A stretch of 64,000 bases of DNA from contig JANCIK010000012.1 of the NCBI GenBank assembly GCA_028532985.1, positions 558,001-622,000 on the forward strand, given 5' to 3'. The DNA is from Stropharia rugosoannulata (taxonomy: Eukaryota; Basidiomycota; Agaricomycetes; Agaricales; Strophariaceae). The notes below the pieces were generated by a model, which was not told where the DNA came from, made no database searches, and saw only the letters and a program-made list of their open reading frames with translations. Numbering within the stretch: position 1 is the first letter of the stretch; each line of letters begins with the position of its first letter. The translations under genes were made by a program, and so were the position numbers. Positions 21,903 through 32,573 of the stretch are shown here, one piece after another.

Positions 21903-24900
21903 ATGTTTCGAAGTCCTCAAAGGAAGGTCGAAAACGCCGAAGGAAAGCCAGCGACGAAGCGGCAGAAGTTGAACGTTGGTATGTCTGGCAACTGTGACTC
22001 GATGGTGTACAGCTGAAACTTATCTCTGTGGACCTGGATCTAGAGGACACGAAGACGGCGCAGTCGTTTGAATTTAACAGAAATGCCCATCTGAAAGGCC
22101 GTCGTCGTTTTAACGCTGACCTTCAAGACCTTCAAGACGCTGTGCACGCGGGTTTTACTCTCCATGGCCTGAAATTACAGGGTGCGCGCCTTCTCTTGGC
22201 TGATATTATTATCATCTCAGTTCATCTTTACATTTTGCAGGGGTTACGCCTGGAGAGGATGAAGGTTCCGTGGAAATCGTCATCTCCAGTGATCCATCTC
22301 GAGCGATATTATCTGCACATTTGCTGATATCAGGTACGCCGCGCTTCGCCGGTACCGACGTGTTTAACCCTACACATATACTCATACAAACCACAGACAC
22401 CTCTGAATATCCAAGTACTCATTCCCTCTTCTGCTACTCCCCCGATGATCTATCCGCCAAGCTCCAGCGAGTTATCGACGATCTTGCCGAAGAAGCTCCA
22501 AGGCCGTTGGGAGAGACAGTCTCAGAGCTGATGGCATCGGTCGCCAGGGTGGTTGGCCAAGTAGTAGCTAAACCGGTTACTCCATCGCTCAGCGACGAAT
22601 CCGACGACGGTTCCGAAGACTATGACGCATTTGACGATTACGATGATATCGGAGTCTCCCCAGTCGAGGTCGACTCAGTTATGAGCAAGTTGCAACAGTA
22701 AGTATATCATAATCCGATTGTTACTTTTCGCTCATGCCTCTCTCAGGGATTTTGTGGATATTGTAGCGACAGAATATCGGCCGGGGTTTATTCGTATCGG
22801 TGGCGACGACTTTGTTCTCTCTGTCTCTTTGCCAGTTATTACGCTCGCCAATTCGATACCTCCGCGTGCATTGATGGCATGGGATCGTCGTTTGCTTGAA
22901 TCGTCACAGCATTTAACATTGCTCATTGGTGGCTTTCACTCATTGTACCCCGTCTTAGAACGTGATGCGACGTATACCACTTCAGCACAGCGACTTGGGG
23001 CATCGTTGACATTCAAAGTCGGATTAAGCCAGAAATACAAGCCAGGTTCTGAACAGGTGAAAGATATCGTCCGGAAGCACGGGCTTATACTTCACGAAGC
23101 TGAGGATGAGCTGCGCATACAGGCAGAACTAGCAGCTCGAAATGCTAAGGTTTATGCATATGACATGGAAGATGACGAAGATGAGCTCATGCAGGATCCT
23201 GTTGACGAAGAGCCTCCTGTACAAGAGGAAGTCATTGACCCGGATCGCTTCGATCGATTTAGCTTGAGCAACTCTCTCGAAACACTCATGGACCAGGATT
23301 TCTTGAAGATTGTTCAATTGCGTAGAAAGTTCTCCTTAGGATGGGCCGGAGCTGAATTGCTCAATAGTGAGACTGAGAGATCTCAGAGAAAAGATGACGA
23401 GGTGTTCTCTCTTTTAGAGGAGGTATGGCACTATGTTACTACTGTTATTTTGAGCAGTCTTACTAGCCTATCAACCACATACACCTAGGAGCTGAGACAA
23501 GCAGACAACGATGAGAGGAAGTTGTCAAGGACCACAATCCTTCCATTGGATCCCTTAACAGGGCTTGATCCCGCTCAAGATTTCAATTTGCCATTGACTG
23601 CCTTTTGCTACTTGATCAGACGCTTATCGGTGATTATATTTATTTGGTTCTCCATGAAAGAAACACTTGATCACTGAGATTGTAGCTCTGCACGAGGTAC
23701 TGTATTGTGTGTCACAACAAGATTGACACGAACTACGAAGCACTTAAGCCGTACGTCTGTGACTCGAAGCTATGTTCCTTTCAGTATTATTTAATGAACA
23801 GGGGACCGTCTCTCGAAGTACGTTCTGTTTAAAAACTTACCTTTTCATTCAGGGGATTTACTTTATTAGTATGAAATCCTACATAATCCTAAAACAGTGG
23901 ACCTGCTTGTCTCCCTTGCTTACGTGTCCGCCTCCGAGGGTGTCCTGGAAGAACCACTGCCTACAGGTCTTGGACTGAGAGTGCCTATACCTTCCGATAT
24001 GCTCCTCACACCGATGGGCCGCAGTCGCTCCGGGATACCAATCAGTCCAGAAGCCCCGCAGAATGAGGAAGGCAAAATTCCTACTGCAGGACCGGATGGC
24101 TTGTGCGACTTCGATGATTTGAATTTGAACCAGGTTTGTTTGGACTTGATTCCGTGTTGGAATGAATTAATGATTAACGGCACATAATCCAGATGCGTAG
24201 CTCCATAGCCAAACTAATTCATAGTTTGCCTGCTGTACGTTCATGCGCCCCAGCATCTGATAACCAATGCTCAAGCTAATACATTCATGATTAGGTAGAA
24301 GACATGAAGAAACACCTCGAGCGCAAGGTGAACTCAGGAAAGTATAAGCCGAAGTTAAAGGACATAGACCCAAACGTCTTGCCAGCTGCTTGGTCAATTT
24401 TACGTTGGTGAGCTGCCTAGTATTCCAATGATTCAGCATGATCTGACTCTCAGTAGGTGCGTGGCTTCGTGTACAGCTCACATTGAGGCCATAGAGTCGG
24501 GGGAAGAACATATCAAAGGCTTAGGTTAGACAACGTCTATTATTTCTAACAGGCACTGACTCGTCGAGACGATATAGGCAAGGACTGGACTCAATTTCGG
24601 TTGACTGTAGGCGCCCCAGATGCTGAAGCCAAGTTCAATCAGGCCCTTAAAGAAGAGCAAAGGGCTGACAGAAACATGATACGGTACCCTGTCATTTATG
24701 TGAGTGTTTGATGTACTCTGTCCTTCTAACAGTTCTGATCCCACGTAAGGCCTTTCACGGGTCTCCCTTGAGGAATTGGCATTCGGTGAATAGATCACGC
24801 GTTTTATATTCTGCATACAGCTCGTCTAATTGTCTCATACAGATCATCAGACACGGACTGTGGTACAAAGTTGTTGCGAATGGTCGTGCCTTCGGTGATG

Positions 24901-26489
24901 GTGAGAAGATTATCTCAACGCATGAAACTAATCTAACAAAATCTTAGGTGTTTACCTTGCCAAAGATGCTAACACGTCTAGTTCATACTACTCCGGGGTC
25001 GCCCGGTCGGCCTGGCAGAAGAGCCTTTTGGCTCCATCGCATTGTATGGCATTGGCAGAGGTGATTAATCAGCCTGCTAAGTTCGTCAGCTCGAATCCGC
25101 ATTACGTCGTGAAAGATACCCATTGGATTATGTGGTAGCGTGTCATTTTTGTTTCCGCCATAGTAGGAGCTCTAATTGTCTACAGTCGTTATTTATTAGT
25201 AAAGGGTGCTACAGTGGACACAGACACGTCCGTAGACCAAAAGGGTAAGGGGAAAGTTGATACTCAAATGGCAACATTACGAGAGGTCCCCTTTGTACAA
25301 CTCGACCCAAAACATCAGACGGCTGTTGGCGGGGCAGTAATCTCAATCCCCGACCCCGCATTTCAAGTGGAAAGTTTGCTCTACGCGCGCAAAGCTGAAT
25401 ATACGCATCAAGATCCAGATGAAGCAGACATGGCTATATTTGAGCTTGATACGAGCAAGCCATCTTCGAAATCTGCTGCCAATGGTTCTGATCTCGACAC
25501 TCACCCTGAGGCCTCTTCCAGTACTCAAGGAAAGGTAAAACCGGTCAACGACTGGGTTTCAAATATAGAGCGCGTTACCTCAGTCGTGGAGAACCTCGCA
25601 TTCCCTCCACTACAGTCATCTCCATCTGCCAGTATGGCTATCCAGCGGGAACTCAGGGCCATGATTAAAGAGCAGGAAAATGCTCCTAGCTTGAAGGAGC
25701 TTGGCTGGTACATGCCTCCGCAATTTATCGGGGACAACCTCTATCAGTGGATTGTTGAATTGCACTCCCTAGATGACGACCTTCCATTAGCTAAAGACAT
25801 GAAGGCGCAGTGAGTACTTTCGCATGTTCCCCGTCATCACCTCCGGTCTAATCTTCGTCTCGCTAGAAAATTAAATTCCATCATATTTGAGATCAGATTC
25901 CCCCCTACCTTTCCTAACTCTCCCCCGTTCTTTAGAATAATCACTCCAAGGTTTTTGCCATTCATTCACGGGGGAGGAGGTCATGTTACTGGAGGTATTA
26001 TATTTTGCCCTTCACACTCTATAAACATCTCATTCTATTTTTAGGCGGCTCTATTTGCATGGATCTTTTAACAAGCGATGGTGAGCGAAATAGCGAAAGT
26101 CTATCAAGGATTACTCACTAAAACTACTACGAAGGATGGCTTCCTAGCTACAGGTACGTGCTGCTGCTTTCAGATGCCTGGTACTATGTTTCTGATATGT
26201 TGTAACAGTATATCTGCAGTTTTGATGCAAATTAGACTTGCTCTTTCCAACCTTGAGCCCCGTCCCGCCCGTCTGTCCCCTGATTGGAATAGGCAAGTAT
26301 CGCTAAACCACACTCTTTAATGAGCTTATTAAACCGAAAAATAGGCTCTACGGTGTAGAAGAATCTCTTGCTGGTTACAAACGGGCTGCAGCCACCCACA
26401 GTTGGACGGTGAGTCGGTGTAACTTTTTCTTGGAATACAAAATTCAAGTCATTTAGCTTCCCGAGGGCCTTGATAGGCTTGTTAGATAG
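21903..26489 (+). CDS. PARP-type ADP-ribosyltransferase fused to a ubiquitin-conjugating E2 domain
   Basis: Large multi-exon gene (about 1,200 residues). The start MFRSPQRKVENAEGK is followed by a basic, nuclear-looking leader. A long acidic middle (DESDDGSEDYDAFDDYDD) precedes a region with KYKPGSEQVKDIVRKHGL. A Cys cluster CTRYCIVCHNKI ... VCDSKLC resembles the Cys-rich segment of PARP6/8. The ART domain reads IYAFHGSPLRNWHSIIRHGL (His of the triad), then FGDGVYLAKDANTSSSYYSG (Tyr), then HWIMCRYLLVKGA, where the PARP1-type Glu is absent; this suggests mono-ADP-ribosylation or inactivity. The C-terminus is an E2 fold: FEIRFPPTFPNSPPFFRI, FLPFIHGGGGHVTGG, the active-site Cys in GGGSICMDLLTSDGW, and YSISAVLMQIRLAL. 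It ends PEGLDRLVR, stop 26487-26489. This PARP plus UBCc order is known in fungi. The first intron border is uncertain. Confidence 0.88.
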
Positions 26490-26928
26490 GCACTCTACCT
26501 TCTATTTAAGTTGTTCCCCGTGGAACGACGCGATCCTTGACTTCATTACGGCGTATAAAACTTGTATGGAACATTCCTGCGTGGATATTCTGGTTTTCTG
26601 ATTTTTAGTTCTCCTGCTTGTTTTTGTATATATTACTACTAGCTACTATTTATCTGGGTGACCTTGTGTACTGACAGATGCAAGTCCGGGTTTAACGCCT
26701 CCAGAAACAAGAGTCAAAATCCAGTAAGAATTCTTGTTGCTCCCCGGCCCGGGTTTCTTTACATAATAGGCCGAGCTGCAATTGGCAACTCCCATGACCA
26801 ACCCATGACCGCAACATGACCGTGTTCTATTATCATGCATAAATTCTGCAAGATTCCAATGCTTTCCCTGCTTCATCCTTCCTTTTTTTCTCAACATAGT
26901 TGATCATTAAAGGCATTCACTAATCATT
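26490..26928. other. Intergenic
   Basis: About 440 bp between two genes on the same strand, AT-rich. Nothing is recognised apart from probable terminator and promoter sequence. Confidence 0.45.
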
Positions 26929-27541
26929 ATGGTGGGTCCTCATCATATTATTACATTGTTTTGATGTACGTTGCGCCTCTCATCTGAGTATTTTATTCTG
27001 CTAGGCTGAGTCGGATGCTAATGGGAAGCAAACAACCCCAGATGTTAACGGTCTCCCTCAAGAAACTCTTGATTTTGCCCATCGTATCTTCGAAGCAGCT
27101 CGGTCCGGCGATTCTGATCTTGTGTTAAGTGCAGTAGATGCCGGGCTACCTCCAAACCTCACAAACGAGAAGGGTCAGAAGACCTTCGCCTTCATTTTAT
27201 GTATTATCGGCCTCTTATCTCTCGTAATTATAGGAAATACCTTGCTGATGCTGGCAGCTTACGCGGGCCATACTGAATTAAGCAAAGGCCTGTTAGACAG
27301 GGGTGCCGATCCCAACAGGATCAACGACCTGGGCCAGTCAATTGTCGCGGGGGCAGTCTTCAAGGGCCACAATGAGATCGTGCATGCGCTGGTAGAGAAA
27401 CAAGCCGATCCGAGACTGGGAACACCGAATGCCATTCAAGCAGCGCATATATTCAAGCGTACCGAATTAATGGACCTACTAGGAGCCAAAGATGAGGATT
27501 TGGTCGCCGTACCCACACCCCTTCCAACTCGCGGCCCATGA
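26929..27541 (+). CDS. Small ankyrin-repeat protein
   Basis: Predicted 159-residue protein made almost entirely of ankyrin repeats. Exon 1 contributes only the ATG (26929-26931); exon 2 is 27005-27173 and exon 3 is 27234-27541, and the sum is in frame. The repeats read ARSGDSDLVLSAVDAGLPPN, then NTLLMLAAYAGHTELSKGLL with DRGADPNRINDLGQS, then AVFKGHNEIVHALVEKQADP. The C-terminus is short and polar (PTPLPTRGP). Intron 2 starts GTCAGA, a non-optimal donor, but the join EKG/NTLLMLAAYAGH gives a perfect ankyrin repeat. Small soluble ankyrin proteins of this size include assembly chaperones such as Yar1; that link is only suggestive. The partner is unknown. Confidence 0.85.
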
Positions 27542-28351
27542 CAAATTCTGCTAAAGGAAGAGGCATGCTTATGTGTAAATATTTCCTGTACGTCACTATC
27601 TTACGACCTATCTGTCGACCCGCAGCAATCCAAATTTTGTATGAAAAGTTTTGTGCAGTCGCATTGGCTCCTTGGTCCGAGGTTGTAATTGAGATATAGC
27701 GGTCAAACAGGGCAAAGTGTGTATAAAGCGGTTCCCCGTCAGGGCTTGACGACAGTGTTATGGCGGTTACAGAGCGGCAAACGACCTAAAGAGCTGTCGA
27801 GTAAGAGCAAGTCATCCCCCAGTTCTTATGTTAACCTTTATGTACCTGGTTTTATATGGCTATGACGGGCTTTTCTTCACAGATTGAGTTACGTTGAAAC
27901 CATCTACTATTGCAACGTGTGAGTTGTAATTAACCTTCCTAAGGAGATTAGCACCTTAAAAAGGTATTTTATTCTCCCACTTAAAAGCGAGACGTAGTTA
28001 ACGTTCTTTTAAAGCATTACGGCCACCAATGCATTACATGCCCACCTTTAGCTGACTTCTACCTTTTGCGACCGTTGCCATTTGTCAAACAAGTTAAGAG
28101 CTTCTGTCATCCACTACTACCCAACATACCGTGCCTTCGGGACTTTTGCGCAGTAAGTTGGGGAAAACGCACGCCAGCCATGGAGTAGAGTGGAGTTGGC
28201 GCTGCCCTATCATTCTCTTTTGAAGGGCTTCGCAAATGACAGCCCTTCTGGAAACATGATTAAGCTCTTCTCTTGCTAATTTTTCTGCAGAAGCTCTGTG
28301 AGCAGAAGGGTTAACAGTAAAGCTTACAAATATCTCGAACATCATTTCAGC
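27542..28351. other. Intergenic
   Basis: About 800 bp before the DUF6533 gene. An 83-codon minus-strand frame at 28094-28345 abuts the next start codon and is not supported by any promoter space or motif. Otherwise AT-rich. Confidence 0.4.
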
Positions 28352-30002
28352 ATGTCTTTGCTACCTACTTCATCGGCTTCGCTGGAAGAGATATGGGCTC
28401 ACCAGTCAAATGCGGGTAAGCGCAATGTCATCTTGAAGTATGCTGACCATTTATAATGGACTACTTGTAGGACTAATAGCGCTGAACTCAGCAGTCGTCC
28501 TTGGCGTAGTGTTTTGGGAGTAGTATGTACTGTATCCTGATTTCAATAAGCGTAACCGCTGACGCCAATTAAATCAAGCATACAACTCTTACCAGAAGAG
28601 CGCAGTCTGTACGATAATTTACGGGGACCAGAATGGCGCTCTCCTGCTCCATGGGCGTAAGTAATTTCGCTCAAAGACATAATTAAACTTAAGTTATGAA
28701 TAATTCACTCCTTAGATTCATACTACTTCGTTATTCAGCACTAGCCTCTGCTATATGCAGTGTTTTATTTTCGTCCGTCCGCTTGAGCAGCTGTCAACTT
28801 CCGTTCTTTATTGGGCAAGCGGCTTCGATAGTAGTTGTGGCGTCCAGTGGAACACTCTTTTGTTGCCGTTTGAGTAGCATGTGGGAATACAAAAAGATTC
28901 CTGTCAGTGTCTGCTCTGTCGTTTGTTTTATAACAACGGCATCCTGGGTGTGTGGACTTCTACAAGCAAGACAGACTTTCCCAACTAACAACTCACAAAA
29001 AAATAGATCACAGTTGCCACAAGAGAAAGGATAACGGCGGACGGGATAAATCTACCATTTGGATCGAACTGCCGGTTTGAGGGACTGCCGGTCTGGTCAC
29101 CAGTCTGTTACGCACTCTCCGCTGCTTTCAACTGCCTGATATTGGGCATGACACTCGAGCGAATGATCAAAATATGCACTATGGTCGCCACAAACACCGG
29201 GTGGACGTTGATAAATCGTGCCTGCCTTGTCTACATGCTATTTGCTACCATTGGTACCATTGGTATTCTGGTCGTTTATTCGAGCGATAGTCCTACAGAT
29301 CTTCTCAAGCGCACATCGGCACCATATCTGGTTCTGATTCTAATGTCGATGGGATCACGGGTATTTCTTAATCTGAGGCTGCACATCAATATCATCACCA
29401 GAGTGGAAGAATCAAACCAATTTACAGCAAAAAAATGGTCGTTCGCCGACCCCGAGCAATTGCTTCCCCTCAGCTCTAATGTAAAGAACATGCCGCCAAA
29501 CCACGCCGCAGAAGTTCGCTCCATCGGGACTTACTTTACTACAACGACATTGACTGTGCCAGACACCCCCACGAGCCAGACAAGTTTCCGGGAGTCATCA
29601 TATTACGGCCCTCCCCAGTCACCACGCAGCCTCGCAACCACAAGTTTCAGCGAGACGCAGATGAGGCCAATGCGTATGAACAGCATGCGCTCCTTCATGA
29701 GCGCCTCAACGCGCGAAACTGATGTGGTAACCGAAATACCCGACATCCCGAAACGGGTGCGCGTCGGGAGTGTCAAGTCGTCGTCGTCATCCTCCAGCTA
29801 TCGCACTTCGCCAAGGAGGAAGCCCGTCCCCAGCGTCACCTCGCTCGACACGGGATCCACGCGCACAGCATCAACGCGTATGACGGGTTCTTCTGCCACG
29901 CCCGGACAAAGGCGCGTCAAGGGTTCAGACAGTTTCAAATATTTCGCGACAACTTCTAATCTCAAGACGGAGGAATTGAAGTCGACATGGCACGGCATGT
30001 AA
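28352..30002 (+). CDS. DUF6533-type multi-pass membrane protein
   Basis: Predicted 479-residue membrane protein of the family common in Agaricomycetes whose N-terminal segment is DUF6533. Exons: 28352-28415, 28471-28522, 28579-28656, 28716-28965, 29007-30002; sum in frame. The diagnostic N-terminal block is WEYIQLLPEERSLYDNLRG followed by WAFILLRYSALASAICSVLF. About seven hydrophobic segments follow, the last near YLVLILMSMGSRVFLNLRL. The cytosolic tail of about 170 residues is Ser/Thr/Arg-rich and disordered (SVKSSSSSSSYRTSPRRKP). The fourth intron, 28966-29006, is 41 nt and begins with GC (GCAAGA), with a CTAAC branch site; a GTGTGT donor 17 nt earlier would also keep frame but would cut into a helix. 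The function of the family is unknown. It is convergent with the F-box gene. Confidence 0.85.
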
Positions 30003-30174
30003 ATAATATTGAGACGGCGACCAGTTTTAGTTGTATTCTGTTTTGTCAAGCATTTAACTTATACCATTGGAAGCAGCGGCTGGCAACCGCAGCTGTATTG
30101 CTTGCTGTAAACCTTGCGTTGTGTCAATCAGCTTCAAAAATATCGAATTTTCTTGAAATGCATTATGTTTTACA

Positions 30175-32025
30175 TCAGAGGTAGAAATTTTTATCGGCGA
30201 TACCCAGACGACGAATATTTGGACAGAGTGCTTGAAGTTCTTGGACTAGAAGCTCGATATCTTTGCTCTCCATGGTTACATCGTTCAAAGGATGTGCGTC
30301 GAGTCGGCAGGTAAAAGTAACTTGTTCGACCCGTGGAAAGAGCGCCTTGAGCCATATACACAAATAATGAGGTGTCTGATCTGGATTCCGAGGGTAGAGC
30401 TTATAAAGAACAAGATGGGTGAGGTGGGTGAAGGCAATGTGGGGAGTCGATGTTCCCTCCGTCAATTGCTGTATTTCCGCTAGAGTAAGTGTCTCCCATA
30501 GTGTTCTTTGAAATGTACTACTTTCGTTGATGTGTTTCATGTACTGGGTTACTGGACGAAAGTCCGTGAACTCCATTTGAGCATCAAGACAGAGTACAAG
30601 ATTAGGACGAAAAGGGCGTATTTTGATTGCCTCTGTGAGTTGATTGACGTGAATAATCGACTTGATATAACTTGGAGGGTGAATTAGAAGACTTGACGGG
30701 TATACCGTAAGAGTCTCGAGATTGGGGAATGTAAGATGGGGGCCACTTTGCCCTGTTAAAATTGGAGGACCAAGGAGAAGTGACGCAAGTTCGACCGGCG
30801 CCCGTAAATGCTTCAATTGCAAAAATTTCGGTATAACATGTGACGAAGACTTGAAGTGTATGCTGAATACTCCTCGGGAAGTTGATTGGCTGAGGTTTTG
30901 GAATCGAGCACGAAAGGTCCGGTCAACAGATAAACTGATTAAGTTGGGGAATGAGCATATAAACTGGATAAGATCATGACTTTCGAGATGGGGACAGTTG
31001 TGAAAAAACTTGATCTCTGTCAACCTCGTAGACGCTGCATGAGCAATAGCAGGTAGAACTACCTCCCAGATATTATTTTGGAATGTGATGCATGCAAATG
31101 ATATGGATGTCAAACTATCGTGCGTCTGTATGAGCGATAGTGTCCAGTTGACAAATGGAGGGAGGAGAAGTGCCGGAGAATGCATCGCCAAGTGATGTAG
31201 TGATTTGTTTACCCGGGCAGAAGGAGACAAGCACGCTGTCAGGTCGACCTCAGAAAAAGCAAGTTTGTCTTTCCCAACTGCATTTTGATACTCCCATCGA
31301 AGTTGCAAAGGCGCAGTGTCTCGAGGCAAGAGGTAAGAAAAGGCCTTTTGGATTGTCCGCGTGTGACGAAAATGAAACTCTGGAAGTATTGGGGGGTCGT
31401 ATTGGATTGTTAGAGAACTGCATCCCCGTTCTAGGATAATGTTAAGCATTTGAACGAACGACTGTACCCAGTCCTTGAGGTCTGAAATTGAGGTGTCCGT
31501 TATTTTCTGGGTGCGAAGGATGAAGTACTGATCCCAGACAAGATATATCTCCACGGTGTCGACGTGTACAAGCCTTTCGATTAGACGCGATACACGTCTA
31601 ATAGCGTCTGGAAGGTGATATGCATGTTGAAATGTATTTCTGAGGCTCTTGGTACTCGGGTCTTGGAAGAAGCACTTGAAATGTTTTATTCGCGTGACGG
31701 AGGTCAAGAGTTGAAGGGCTGAAAGCACATGAGCTTGTCTTGCGGAATCTAAGTCTTCTCGTGTCCAACGGAGGACATAGATTGCTGTTTCCGCTTCAGG
31801 ATTGGAGATCCCATGCGCTGCAAGGAATTGAGGAAGCGCAAGATACAGCAATCGACGAGACGTGGCTGCTATCCTGTATATATCCCCAACGGAGAGATCA
31901 TTGTCGTTAGAAATGATTTGTAGAAGGATTTCATTAGGAAGGTCAAGCAAGCTCAGACATCCCATTTGTTTAGTCACCGCGTCGTTCAGTGTGAATTCAA
32001 GACTTGTCTTGCATGTACCATACAT
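30175..32025 (-). CDS. F-box domain protein
   Basis: Intronless frame of 616 residues. An F-box sits at about residues 23-70: LSLLDLPNEILLQIISNDND, then DIYRIAATSRRLLYLALPQF. The remainder looks like a degenerate leucine-rich solenoid with spaced lines such as RLTEIKFFHNCPHLESHDLI and FPNLETLTVYPSSLL, the usual layout of fungal substrate-receptor F-box proteins. Such proteins recruit targets to SCF (Skp1-Cul1) ubiquitin ligases. The target cannot be inferred. The start at 32025 is the first ATG; MGCLSLLDLP at residue 21 is a reasonable alternative start immediately before the F-box. Agaricomycete genomes carry large, fast-evolving F-box families, so orthology is uncertain. Confidence 0.85.
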   Translation of the reverse strand: MYGTCKTSLEFTLNDAVTKQMGCLSLLDLPNEILLQIISNDNDLSVGDIYRIAATSRRLLYLALPQFLAAHGISNPEAETAIYVLRWTREDLDSARQAHVLSALQLLTSVTRIKHFKCFFQDPSTKSLRNTFQHAYHLPDAIRRVSRLIERLVHVDTVEIYLVWDQYFILRTQKITDTSISDLKDWVQSFVQMLNIILERGCSSLTIQYDPPILPEFHFRHTRTIQKAFSYLLPRDTAPLQLRWEYQNAVGKDKLAFSEVDLTACLSPSARVNKSLHHLAMHSPALLLPPFVNWTLSLIQTHDSLTSISFACITFQNNIWEVVLPAIAHAASTRLTEIKFFHNCPHLESHDLIQFICSFPNLISLSVDRTFRARFQNLSQSTSRGVFSIHFKSSSHVIPKFLQLKHLRAPVELASLLLGPPILTGQSGPHLTFPNLETLTVYPSSLLIHPPSYIKSIIHVNQLTEAIKIRPFRPNLVLCLDAQMEFTDFRPVTQYMKHINESSTFQRTLWETLTLAEIQQLTEGTSTPHIAFTHLTHLVLYKLYPRNPDQTPHYLCIWLKALFPRVEQVTFTCRLDAHPLNDVTMESKDIELLVQELQALCPNIRRLGIADKNFYL

Positions 32026-32573
32026 ATCAGCGCGGGAAAGGAAACTTGAAATTAGTGTTCACTGACCTCGGGCATTTTTATGGACGGTGCGACTAGCATG
32101 GACATCAACCTCAGGTTCCGCCTTATATATGTGGTCTGCCGAGATTAGTTGGGTCTTGGTTGGCTCACTGCCTTTTAGTAAGTCTGCCCATATATGCTTC
32201 TAAGTTAGCACCTTAACCGGTGACTGCCTTCCAAAAGATACCCGGATTAGACTGGAGCATCAACTTACAATGTATAATGAGTTTATCCAGTAGCACCGAA
32301 ACATTCACAATTGAAGTGAAAAGGTAACAGTGCCGCCGTGACCAGCCGGAGTGACGTCTCTCACATTGCGTGATTTTTGCCATGTGAGCGATTTTAGCTA
32401 TTTCAAAATATAACTGGCGCAGTCCATGGGAGACAAATTTGTCTACGGCGGCAAGTCAGTTCCATGAACTTGCTCTTACGAAGGTTGTGTTATGACAGCG
32501 GCCTAGAGGTTGACAATGCCTCGCATGGAGCCTCGATCAGTTCGCAATTTTGTTATAGAATACAAGCATCTTC
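32026..32573. other. Intergenic
   Basis: About 550 bp between the F-box gene promoter (a TATATA-like element near 32124) and the 3' end of DUS3. Nothing coding recognised. Confidence 0.45.

Noticed and set aside
28094..28345. 83-codon minus-strand frame before the DUF6533 gene
   Set aside because: Its ATG would lie 7 bp from the divergent start codon at 28352, leaving no promoter or leader. No motif.
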